The notes under the pieces were generated by a model. That model did not search any database. It saw only the letters and a program-made list of their open reading frames with translations, and was not told where the DNA came from. The position numbers were made by a program, and so were the translations under genes. Positions 4,981 through 10,948 of a stretch of DNA of 10,948 nucleotides are shown one piece after another. Position 1 is the stretch's first letter. Each line of letters starts with the position of its first letter. This DNA comes from an uncultured Porphyromonas sp. (lineage in GTDB: Bacteria; Bacteroidota; Bacteroidia; Bacteroidales; Porphyromonadaceae): assembly GCA_946997275.1 (NCBI GenBank), contig CAMPUN010000015.1, positions 1 through 10,948 of the forward strand, in the 5' to 3' direction.

Positions 4981-7369
4981 AGACCTTGTAGCTTGATTGA
5001 TTGACCGTAACGATGTAGAGCCCCTCAGCGAGTGGCAGCTCATACGTGCCAGCAGGCAAGTAGTGAGAGGCTAGCTGTAGACCGCTAGGCGAGTAGATAG
5101 AGACGAGACTCTCAGCATCAGCCAGCTCGAGGTGGAGTGCACTTTCAATACCATAGACTGTTGCTGTGCCGGTCTCTTCGGCAATCTGAGCGATAGCTGT
5201 GATCGTCGGGTCGACCTTGTAGTGCTTGAAGTTGCTCCACGTATCAGCTGCCTGGTAAGCCTTCTGGATCTCCTCCGAAGCGACGACGACCGTCACCGTC
5301 TCGTAGTGCTCCTCGGTGAAAGCGTCCTCTGGCGTGACAGGAGGCTCCTGGCGAAGCGTTGTGATCGTCTTAAGCGAGTCGCAAGCGAAGAAAGCCATAT
5401 CCTTGATCTCGTTGACGTTTTCGCCAAGCCAAATCTGCTGAATGTGTGAGCAATTGGTAAAGGATTGCTCGCCTATGTCGGCAACTTTCTTAGGAAAGCG
5501 AACCTCCTGTAGCGAGACGCAGTCGAAGAAGCCGTAGTCTGGTATCAGCTCGATGCTATCGGGGAAGACAATCGACTCTAGCGAAGCGCAACCATGGAAG
5601 ACGCTCTCGCCCAGGTTCAGAGCCGTCTGAGGTAGTACTATACTACGCAGAGCGGTGCAGTAGCTGAAAGCCTCCTCCTCAATGTCGGTCACACCCTCCG
5701 GTAGCACCACCTCCTCGAGGAGCATCGCTTGACTACAGCTAGAGTAGGGGATCGTCGTGAGCTGCTTCGGATAGGTCAGCTTGCGTAGCTGAGCGTAGTC
5801 CTTGAAGCTGAAGCCCTCTAGCGGATTTGCCTCAGCATCGTAAGTAACCTCGCCGAGGTCTAGCTCCTGCATACGGGGAAGCTGTGCGAGCGCCTCCAGG
5901 TCGGCACTCGTTATCGTGCCCGTGAGCTTGACCGTGCGGTATAGCTCGGGCGTAGTCAGAGCGGTGATGGTACCCTCTAGAGGCTTCTCGGCAGAGACCT
6001 CAGCTGTGAGCGTCAGCATCTCCGAGACGTTGGCAAACTCTTTCCACTGCTTGGCAGCTGCGTAAGCAGCCTTGGTCTCCTCAGGCACGATGAGTGTGAG
6101 GGCACTCATAGCGGAGAGGTCGGCTAGGCCAACTAGATCCTCCGCCTTGTTAGAGACGACAGGCGTCGGGTTGGTCACGATCACAGTCTTGAGAGCATCG
6201 CATCCACCGAAGGCCTTGTCGCTCATCTTCTTCATCGAGCGAGGCAGTGTCACCGTCTTGAGGCTCTTACAATTGGTAAAGGCTCCATATAGTATCTCCT
6301 CACACGCGTCAGGTATCGTCACCTCTGTGATTGCTGTGCGAGCGAAAGCTCCGCCCATAAGTGTCTTAAGCTTTGAGGGTAAGATAACATTAGCAAGTGC
6401 TTCGCAGCCACTGAAGGCGAACCCTCCGATCTTTGTCACACCAGCGGGGATCATGATCTTCTTCAGTGCCTTACAGTTCTTAAATGCGTTGTCACCGATG
6501 GTCTCCATAGCTACACTCTGTATACTGACACTGGTGAGCGCCTCGCAATCACTGAAGGCGTCATGCTCGATGGTGCGCATCAGGGGTGGTAGTTGTATTT
6601 CGGAGAGATTCGTGCAGCCTTCGAAAGCAAAGGCTCCAATCTTCTTAAGGAACTTCGGCATATCTAGCTCCTCGAGAGAGGTGCACCCCTTGAATGTAGC
6701 AAACGGTATCTCCTGTAGTGTCGGAGGCAGCGTCACCTCGGAGAGCGCTGCACAACCATCGAAGACAGAGCCTCCCATTGAGACGACGCTTTCGGGGAGC
6801 TCTACAGACTCCAGAGCCTTACACCTTTCAAACGTTGCTCCTGCTAGCGTGTCGATGCTCTCGGGTAGCTGGATAGCCGTTAGGCTCTCGCAGTAACCAA
6901 AAGCCATCTCGCCGAGATAGGTAAGCCCCTCGGGCAGATGTATCTCGGTCAGCTTGGTCCCGTTTTGCAGACAGCGGAGCCCTAGTCGAGTCACGCTGTT
7001 AGGGAGCGTGATAGAGGTGAGACTTTCTGCTAGTGTGCCTGCAAAGAGGAAGTAGCCTGGCATCGTACCAGGCACGGTCTGGACCTCCTCCGATGTGTTG
7101 GGGTTGCCCTTGTAGCTACCGCCAGCGACGATCTCCACGTCAGAGAGATCAAGCGTGGTGATGCCAGCTGTGTTTCTCAAGGCTCCAAAGTCGTTTGCAT
7201 TGAGTGAGCCCTTAATTACGAGATTGGATAGCTCGGTTGTTTCGCTCAGCTTCTTCTGGAGCGTGCCTGGCTCTGTGACCTCGATCGTGGTCTGAGCCGA
7301 TAGTGACGCTACGCCCAACCACAGGAGCAGGGAGAGCGCACAGGTTAATAATGAGTAGTAATGCTTCAT
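4970..7369 (-). CDS. BspA-like (LRR_5) surface protein, T9SS cargo
   Basis: First gene of the operon, 799 residues. The signal peptide is residues 1-25 (ASLSA|Q26). LRR_5 repeats of about 23 residues (AFxxCxxLxxIxLPxxLxxI) fill about 116-400, with Cys at 160, 183, 206, 229, 252, 275, 299, 322, 367 and 390. A shorter second block lies at about 520-670. Each block is preceded by a related segment (LVIKGSLNANDFGAL and VKLTGTITSADLEAL) and followed by a KAAYAAAKQWKEF or KAYQAADTWSNF segment, so the protein is an imperfect two-module duplication. Residues about 740-799 are a T9SS sorting domain (VSIYSPSGLQL, LPAGTYELPLAEGLYIV, final YKVYVR). BspA-family proteins of oral Bacteroidota and spirochaetes bind fibronectin, fibrinogen or other bacteria. 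That role here is family knowledge, not shown by the sequence. Confidence 0.93.
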   Translation of the reverse strand: MKHYYSLLTCALSLLLWLGVASLSAQTTIEVTEPGTLQKKLSETTELSNLVIKGSLNANDFGALRNTAGITTLDLSDVEIVAGGSYKGNPNTSEEVQTVPGTMPGYFLFAGTLAESLTSITLPNSVTRLGLRCLQNGTKLTEIHLPEGLTYLGEMAFGYCESLTAIQLPESIDTLAGATFERCKALESVELPESVVSMGGSVFDGCAALSEVTLPPTLQEIPFATFKGCTSLEELDMPKFLKKIGAFAFEGCTNLSEIQLPPLMRTIEHDAFSDCEALTSVSIQSVAMETIGDNAFKNCKALKKIMIPAGVTKIGGFAFSGCEALANVILPSKLKTLMGGAFARTAITEVTIPDACEEILYGAFTNCKSLKTVTLPRSMKKMSDKAFGGCDALKTVIVTNPTPVVSNKAEDLVGLADLSAMSALTLIVPEETKAAYAAAKQWKEFANVSEMLTLTAEVSAEKPLEGTITALTTPELYRTVKLTGTITSADLEALAQLPRMQELDLGEVTYDAEANPLEGFSFKDYAQLRKLTYPKQLTTIPYSSCSQAMLLEEVVLPEGVTDIEEEAFSYCTALRSIVLPQTALNLGESVFHGCASLESIVFPDSIELIPDYGFFDCVSLQEVRFPKKVADIGEQSFTNCSHIQQIWLGENVNEIKDMAFFACDSLKTITTLRQEPPVTPEDAFTEEHYETVTVVVASEEIQKAYQAADTWSNFKHYKVDPTITAIAQIAEETGTATVYGIESALHLELADAESLVSIYSPSGLQLASHYLPAGTYELPLAEGLYIVTVNQSSYKVYVR
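5213..5983 (-). repeat. Second module of the internal duplication (BspA-like gene)
   Basis: Encodes about residues 463-719: a TITSADLEAL pre-LRR segment, about six LRR_5 repeats (Cys at 545, 571, 594, 617, 640, 663) and a YQAADTWSNF end segment. It corresponds to the longer first module at about 7270-6017 (residues 34-451). The boundaries are approximate. Confidence 0.7.
6017..7270 (-). repeat. First module of the internal duplication (BspA-like gene)
   Basis: Encodes about residues 34-451: a SLNANDFGAL pre-LRR segment, about 12 LRR_5 repeats and a KAAYAAAKQWKEF end segment, the same order as the module at 5213-5983. In one repeat the usual F/GC block is replaced by FARTA (residues 342-346). 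Confidence 0.7.
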
Positions 7370-7455
7370 ATGCTATTTGGTTTAATTGATGTCGTCTAGA
7401 TGTCGTTTTTTGGAAACGATCGCCTTAACTTCAAGTTTCGTCGAATTAAGCACCA

Positions 7456-7487
7456 CAAATGTAACTGTTCTTGTTAAGAAAAACAAG
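7456..7487 (-). promoter_or_regulatory. Promoter of the LRR operon
   Basis: On the minus strand, 7463-7456 reads TACATTTG, an exact TAnnTTTG -7 box. CTTG at 7487-7484 is a three-of-four match to the -33 TTTG element, with a 20-nt spacer, within the usual Bacteroidota range. Transcription would start a few bases downstream, giving a 5' leader of roughly 80 nt before the ATG at 7369. The leader is A/T-rich just before the start codon and has no strong Shine-Dalgarno, as is usual in this phylum. Confidence 0.7.
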
Positions 7488-7542
7488 TCGTACGAGCCGA
7501 CCCGTCTGCTGTAGTCTGCGACTTTTTCGTAGGGAATCCAAA

Positions 7543-7660
7543 TTTCCACCGAGCTATTTTTCATTCTTCACGGAGGGGCGAAATAAAAGTTCGGAAGAAG
7601 CAAATGAAAGTTCGGAAGAATGAAATCAAAGTTCCGATGAATTTTTCCGTTCCTCGGTGG
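7543..7660 (+). repeat. 21-bp tandem repeat units, right block
   Basis: Two full 21-bp units lie at 7589-7609 and 7610-7630 (GTTCGGAAGAA then NNAAATNAAA). They are flanked by decayed units at 7566-7588 and from 7631. They match the left block (278-336) in unit length, sequence and orientation. The block is bounded by CCACCGAG at 7546-7553 and its exact reverse complement CTCGGTGG at 7653-7660. No gene is visible in 7370-7844. Confidence 0.8.
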
Positions 7661-7672
7661 AGAAACAAAAAA

Positions 7673-7704
7673 ACCTCCGAAGAAATCGCGATTTCCTCGG
7701 AGGT
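7673..7704 (-). terminator. 32-bp near-perfect palindrome with minus-strand T-tract
   Basis: Two 16-bp arms, ACCTCCGAAGAAATCG and CGATTTCCTCGGAGGT, pair with a single A/C mismatch. On the minus strand the hairpin runs directly into TTTTTTT then GTTT, the form of a strong intrinsic terminator. It has no obvious client: the flanking genes point away from each other, and leftward transcription from 7456 starts beyond it. It may insulate the LRR promoter from antisense transcripts or be a by-product of the repeat family. Confidence 0.55.
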
Positions 7705-7710
7705 GTGGAT

Positions 7711-7791
7711 ATTAGAGGTTAGGCTTTAGAGATTAGAAGTTAGAGCCATCGGAATGATCGGACTTTCAATCTCTAATTTCTAACCTCTAAT
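7711..7791. repeat. Inverted heptamer arrays forming a long stem
   Basis: Five heptamers of the TTAGARR family lie at 7712-7746 (the second reads TTAGGCT). Three lie in inverse orientation at 7770-7790. Arms 7711-7739 and 7763-7791 match at 24 of 29 positions as an inverted repeat around a 23-nt loop. The structure lies just upstream of the rightward promoter and takes up the space where a -33 element would be expected. Confidence 0.75.
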
Positions 7792-7807
7792 CTCTGGGAG
7801 ATTGCGC

Positions 7808-7815
7808 TATTTTTG
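7808..7815 (+). promoter_or_regulatory. Promoter -7 box for the Smr/CYTH genes
   Basis: TATTTTTG is an exact TAnnTTTG match ending 29 nt before the ATG at 7845, followed by TATCTTCGCA, a typical start-site neighbourhood. No TTTG is found 19-21 nt upstream, where the inverted heptamers lie. The leader would be only about 20 nt, without a Shine-Dalgarno. Confidence 0.6.
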
Positions 7816-7844
7816 GTATCTTCGCATAGAAATAGAAATCAGCA

Positions 7845-9092
7845 ATGGCACAGAATATAAAAGTAGGAGACACCATCCGCTACCTCAACGCATCGGGCGG
7901 TGGTGTCGTCAAGCGCATAGAGCGTGGCGTGGCGTGGGTCGAGGGACCCGACGGCTTCGAGCTACCCACACCGATACATGAGTGCGTGGTGGTGGACAGC
8001 CGGGACACCTTCGTACCAGCTTACAAACCTCCCGTACTGAAGCGACTAGAGCCAGCAGCGCAACCGTCTAAAAGCAAGGCGCCTGCTGTGACGCCCACTA
8101 CCCCTGAGGTAGTCGAGGATGCCGAGCAGGACTTGAGCTTCGTGGCACCTCTCTCCAAGGGTCCCTGGTTTGACCGCTCGGGAGGCGAGCAACTGCAGGT
8201 GCATGTCGCCTATTTGCCCGTATCGTACGAGCACTTCGGACAGTCGCCCTACGAGACTTATCTAATCAACGAGAGCAACTATCACCTCCTCTTCACCTAC
8301 AGCACGACAACCTCAGCGGGTGGCTACAAACTTCGCTCGGCGGGTGTCCTAGAGCCGGATATGCGGGTGCTGGTCGAGGAGTTTGACGCGTCGGAGATCA
8401 ACGATCATGCCGTCTCACACTTCCAGTTTATCGCCTACAAGCCTGAGCGTACCTATCGCTCCATGCCTCCCGTAGAGCGTCAGGTGCGGATGGATGTGGT
8501 CAAGCTGGCGAAGCGTCACGCATTTCGTGAGAACCCCTTCTTTGATGAGGATGCGCTGGTGATTCCAGTCTTGGAGGCGTACGATGGCTCTCAGCAAGCT
8601 CCCGCAGAGGAGCCACAGCCAGCACCCAGTCGCTCGGGAGCTTTGCCACGGCGTGCGATAAAACAAAAGAAGCCTGCTGCGACACCACAAAGGGTATCTC
8701 AGCAAGCTAACCAAAAGGCTTCCCAAAAACCAACTAAGCAGAGCGCTCCTCAGCCTCAGCCAGAGCGTAAGCAACCTGAACCTACAGCGGCTCCCGCAGC
8801 TCCCGAGCAAACCATCGAAAAGGTGGGACTGGAGGCGGAGCGAATCCTCCCAAATGCTACGGGGATGACACCGCACGAGGTGCTGCTCTATCAGCTGAAG
8901 AACTTTCGCCGTGAGCTGGACAAGCGTCTGGAACGTCGCGGTAGCAAGGTGATCTTCATCCATGGCGCTGGGCAGGGAGTCCTTCATCAGCTCATCATCA
9001 ACCGCATCGAGCAGGACTACCCGATGGTACAGTATCGAGATGTCACGTTTGATGGCTTCCCGATGGGCGCTATCGAGGTGACGATATCGTAG
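7845..9092 (+). CDS. DUF2027 protein with C-terminal Smr domain
   Basis: 415 residues, no signal peptide, so probably cytoplasmic. Residues 1-50 form a small basic beta domain (KVGDTIRYLNASGGGVVKRI) of the kind seen at the start of DUF2027 proteins. Residues about 95-230 form the conserved DUF2027 core. Residues about 240-325 are a Pro/Gln/Lys/Ala-rich, probably disordered linker. Residues 334-415 are an Smr (small MutS-related) domain with HGAGQG at 373-378 after VIFI. Smr domains bind or nick DNA or RNA; the HGxGxG motif is the family's conserved loop. The specific role of this Bacteroidota fusion is unknown to me. It is the first gene after the promoter at 7808, and the CYTH gene follows 11 nt after its stop. 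Confidence 0.93.
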   Translation: MAQNIKVGDTIRYLNASGGGVVKRIERGVAWVEGPDGFELPTPIHECVVVDSRDTFVPAYKPPVLKRLEPAAQPSKSKAPAVTPTTPEVVEDAEQDLSFVAPLSKGPWFDRSGGEQLQVHVAYLPVSYEHFGQSPYETYLINESNYHLLFTYSTTTSAGGYKLRSAGVLEPDMRVLVEEFDASEINDHAVSHFQFIAYKPERTYRSMPPVERQVRMDVVKLAKRHAFRENPFFDEDALVIPVLEAYDGSQQAPAEEPQPAPSRSGALPRRAIKQKKPAATPQRVSQQANQKASQKPTKQSAPQPQPERKQPEPTAAPAAPEQTIEKVGLEAERILPNATGMTPHEVLLYQLKNFRRELDKRLERRGSKVIFIHGAGQGVLHQLIINRIEQDYPMVQYRDVTFDGFPMGAIEVTIS

Positions 9093-9103
9093 CTTTTGAC
9101 CCA

Positions 9104-9577
9104 ATGCTAGAGATCGAGCGCAAGTACCTCGTCTGTCGTGACGATTACCTCCGAGAGGCGTCTCACCACCGCCATATCCGCCAGGGCTACCTGACGGTAG
9201 ATGAGCGGGTGACCGTGCGGGTGCGCATCATCGACGAGGAGGCACGACTCACTATCAAGGGGAGCTCCACCGCTGACGGGCTGGTTCGCTCCGAGTGGGA
9301 GTACCCGATCCCCGTCGCTGATGCGGAAGCGATGCTGAGCCAGTGCGCTAGCCGTTGCCTAGAGAAGGTGCGCTACTACGTGCCTTACGAGGGCTTCGTA
9401 TGGGAGGTAGATGGCTTTGGCGGAAGGTTAGAAGGCTTAGTCATGGCAGAGGTGGAACTGACGAGCCCGACGGATTGCCCAGCATTGCCCTCTTGGCTGG
9501 GGCGTGAGGTGACGGGCGACGTCCGCTACTACAACGCTATGCTAGCGCAAGAGCAAGCGCCACCACCTACTACTTAA
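9104..9577 (+). CDS. CYTH-domain (triphosphate tunnel metalloenzyme) protein
   Basis: 157 residues, essentially a single CYTH domain. The N-terminal EIERK (residues 3-7) is the signature ExExK metal-binding motif. Further tunnel residues are visible: R39 and R41 in TVRVR, K52 in LTIKG, E64 and E66 in SEWEY, K88 and R90 in EKVRYY, E101 and D103 in WEVDGF, and E116 and E118 in MAEVEL. All the expected charged positions seem present, so it should be active. Short bacterial proteins of this form include inorganic triphosphatases such as NeuTTM; others are class IV adenylate cyclases or thiamine triphosphatases. Tripolyphosphate hydrolysis is the likeliest reaction, but the substrate is not fixed by sequence. 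It starts 11 nt after the Smr gene and is probably co-transcribed and co-translated with it. Confidence 0.93.
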   Translation: MLEIERKYLVCRDDYLREASHHRHIRQGYLTVDERVTVRVRIIDEEARLTIKGSSTADGLVRSEWEYPIPVADAEAMLSQCASRCLEKVRYYVPYEGFVWEVDGFGGRLEGLVMAEVELTSPTDCPALPSWLGREVTGDVRYYNAMLAQEQAPPPTT

Positions 9578-9615
9578 CAGAATCAACGTAATACACTATA
9601 TAAAGAGAACTACCT

Positions 9616-10948
9616 ATGACAACTCACCTAAGAAGAGTACTCCTGCTCCTGTTGACCAGTCTCACCCTCTCGGCTGTTGCACTAGCCGACGGCGGTATGT
9701 GGCTACTGGAGCAGATGGCAGACCACGCTGACGAGCTCCGAGCTAAGGGGCTACAGATCCCCGTGGAGGAGATATACAATCCTGATGGACCCTGCTTACA
9801 GCGGGCAGTTGTGATGTTTGACGGAGGCTGCTCAGGCGTCTTCGTATCGAACCAAGGGTTGGTCCTAACCAACCACCACTGTGGCTACGACCAGATACAG
9901 AGCCACTCAGCCGTAGAGCATAACTACCTACGCGACGGCATCTGGACACAGTCCATGCGTGAGGAGCTACCTTGTCCTGGACTAGAGGTGATCTCCATCG
10001 ACAAGATTACTAACGTGACCGACCAAGTGAACAAACTGCTGAAAGAGTCTCCCTACAAGGAGGATCCGATGGCAGCTTTCTCCATTGCGACGCTCACCAA
10101 GATGATCCCAGCTATCGTAGGCGAGGCGGCGATGAAGCAACCTGGCATTCGTTACGAGCTCAAGCCTTTCTACGGGGGCAACCGCTACTACCTCTTTACC
10201 AAGAAGGTCTTCACCGACGTGCGTCTCGTCGCGGCTCCGCCCAGTGCTATCGGTAAGTATGGCTCCGACACGGACAACTGGATGTGGCCTCGCCACACGG
10301 GAGACTTCTCCATCTTCCGTGTCTATGTGGACAAGAACAATAACCCCGCCGACTACAGCGCCGACAACGTGCCTTACAAGCCAGAGCGCTTCGCAGCGGT
10401 CTCTACTTCGGGCGTACAGCGTGACGACTTTGCGCTGATCATGGGCTTCCCTGGTACGACCAATCACTTCTTCACCGAGGCGCAGGTGGACGAGTGGTCT
10501 GAGATCGACAACAACATACGTATCGAGATGCGTGGTCTACGTCAGGAGGTGATGCTCCGTCGTATGCTCGCTGACGAAAAGGTCAACATCCAGTACGCGG
10601 CTAAGTACGCTTATTCGCAAAACGGCTACAAGCGCGCTCAAGGCGCCAACTGGGCAATCCGCACTCGCAACCTACAGGCGACCAAGCGTGCACAGCAAGA
10701 TGAGTTGGCGCAATGGGCTAAGGCAAACAAGCGCCCCGAGGTGACGAAGGCTATCCAAACGATTGCCGACTGTGTCGCTGCGCGTCGTGAGGCTCGTCGT
10801 GTGCAGTGGTACCTGATGGAGGGTATCCTGACGCCGATCGAGTTCCTCCAGATACCCCTAGCCGATGGCAAGAAGCTCCAGCAGTGGAGCGATCCGAAGG
10901 TGCGCGAGGAGATCATCAGCGAGCTGCGTAGTGGCTACGCTGCCTTCT
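9616..10948 (+). CDS. dpp7: Dipeptidyl-peptidase 7 (S46 family), 3' end outside window
   Basis: 444 codons are visible of an enzyme usually about 710 residues long; the frame is open to the right edge. A signal peptide spans residues 1-24, giving a mature ADGGMWLLEQM start typical of the family. TNHHCGYDQ at 85-93 carries the catalytic His. GSDTDNWMWPRHTGDF at 216-231 carries the conserved Asp block. The catalytic Ser and the specificity residue (Gly in DPP7, Arg in DPP11) lie beyond the edge. DPP7 was preferred over DPP11 because FDGGCSGVFVSNQGLVLTNH, FYGGNRYYLFTKK and EWSEIDNNIRIEMRG follow P. gingivalis DPP7 as I recall it. It removes dipeptides with a hydrophobic P1 residue from peptides in the periplasm, feeding amino-acid fermentation. 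The gap to the CYTH gene is 38 nt with no clear promoter, so read-through is possible. AAAGAG lies about 10 nt before the ATG. Confidence 0.92.
   Translation, partial: MTTHLRRVLLLLLTSLTLSAVALADGGMWLLEQMADHADELRAKGLQIPVEEIYNPDGPCLQRAVVMFDGGCSGVFVSNQGLVLTNHHCGYDQIQSHSAVEHNYLRDGIWTQSMREELPCPGLEVISIDKITNVTDQVNKLLKESPYKEDPMAAFSIATLTKMIPAIVGEAAMKQPGIRYELKPFYGGNRYYLFTKKVFTDVRLVAAPPSAIGKYGSDTDNWMWPRHTGDFSIFRVYVDKNNNPADYSADNVPYKPERFAAVSTSGVQRDDFALIMGFPGTTNHFFTEAQVDEWSEIDNNIRIEMRGLRQEVMLRRMLADEKVNIQYAAKYAYSQNGYKRAQGANWAIRTRNLQATKRAQQDELAQWAKANKRPEVTKAIQTIADCVAARREARRVQWYLMEGILTPIEFLQIPLADGKKLQQWSDPKVREEIISELRSGYAAF

Noticed and set aside
4981..5043. Upstream start for the plant-type LRR gene
   Set aside because: It would add 21 charged residues before a signal peptide and deepen the overlap with the preceding gene. 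The ATG at 4980 gives a normal signal peptide.
6072..6896. Long plus-strand frame (274 codons) inside the BspA-like gene
   Set aside because: It is antisense to well-defined LRR_5 repeats. Its own periodic Ser/Ala-rich sequence is the mirror of those repeats.
7382..7564. Minus-strand 60-codon frame before the BspA-like gene
   Set aside because: It spans the predicted operon promoter and leader, has no recognisable domain, and its start abuts repeat DNA.
68..7797. Composite transposon or insertion sequence around the LRR operon
   Set aside because: No transposase, no clean terminal inverted repeats and no target duplication could be found. The flanking repeats are reported as a repeat family only.
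8415..9104. Minus-strand frame of 229 codons
   Set aside because: It is antisense to the DUF2027/Smr gene, with Leu/Arg-rich low-complexity sequence, while the plus strand has clear domains.
9578..9615. Separate promoter for dpp7
   Set aside because: No TAnnTTTG box is present in this gap. TATATAA alone is not enough in this phylum.
9982..10467. Minus-strand frame of 161 codons
   Set aside because: It is antisense to the conserved catalytic regions of Dpp7.

Overview
The window looks like a chromosomal segment of a Porphyromonas-type Bacteroidota. Three things point there: a dipeptidyl-peptidase 7 gene closely resembling the P. gingivalis enzyme as I remember it, three proteins ending in type IX secretion (T9SS) C-terminal sorting domains, and promoters with the Bacteroidota -7 box TAnnTTTG. 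Genus-level placement is inference. The GC content looks moderate and I cannot name the species.

Layout. Bases 1-508 hold no convincing gene. They hold a heptamer tandem array, a nested CTAG-rich palindrome, 21-bp units, GTTCC/GGAAC palindromic modules and a perfect 18-bp hairpin that may end the leftward operon. Bases 509-7369 are a leftward three-gene operon. In transcription order it encodes a BspA/LRR_5-type protein (7369-4970), a plant-type LRR protein with an Ig-like domain (4980-3121) and a cysteine-ladder, InlJ-like LRR protein (3091-509). The first two genes overlap by 11 nt and the last two are 29 nt apart. A good promoter lies at 7456-7487. Bases 7370-7844 are a divergent intergenic region with a second set of the repeats seen at the left end. 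Bases 7845-9577 carry a rightward pair: a DUF2027/Smr-domain protein and a CYTH (triphosphate tunnel) protein, 11 nt apart. Dpp7 starts at 9616 and runs off the right edge.

How the genes fit together. Each of the three LRR proteins has a signal peptide, a Gln at the predicted mature N-terminus and a T9SS-type C-terminal domain, so all three should reach the cell surface. They use three different LRR architectures, and two of them are internally duplicated. The operon therefore reads as a surface-adhesin or binding cassette. Its ligands cannot be read from the sequence. The Smr/CYTH pair looks like housekeeping nucleic-acid or polyphosphate chemistry. Dpp7 belongs to the periplasmic peptide-utilisation machinery of asaccharolytic Porphyromonas.

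The most unusual features are the co-transcribed set of three LRR classes and the related low-complexity repeats on both sides of it. I found no transposase, CRISPR array, tRNA or rRNA.
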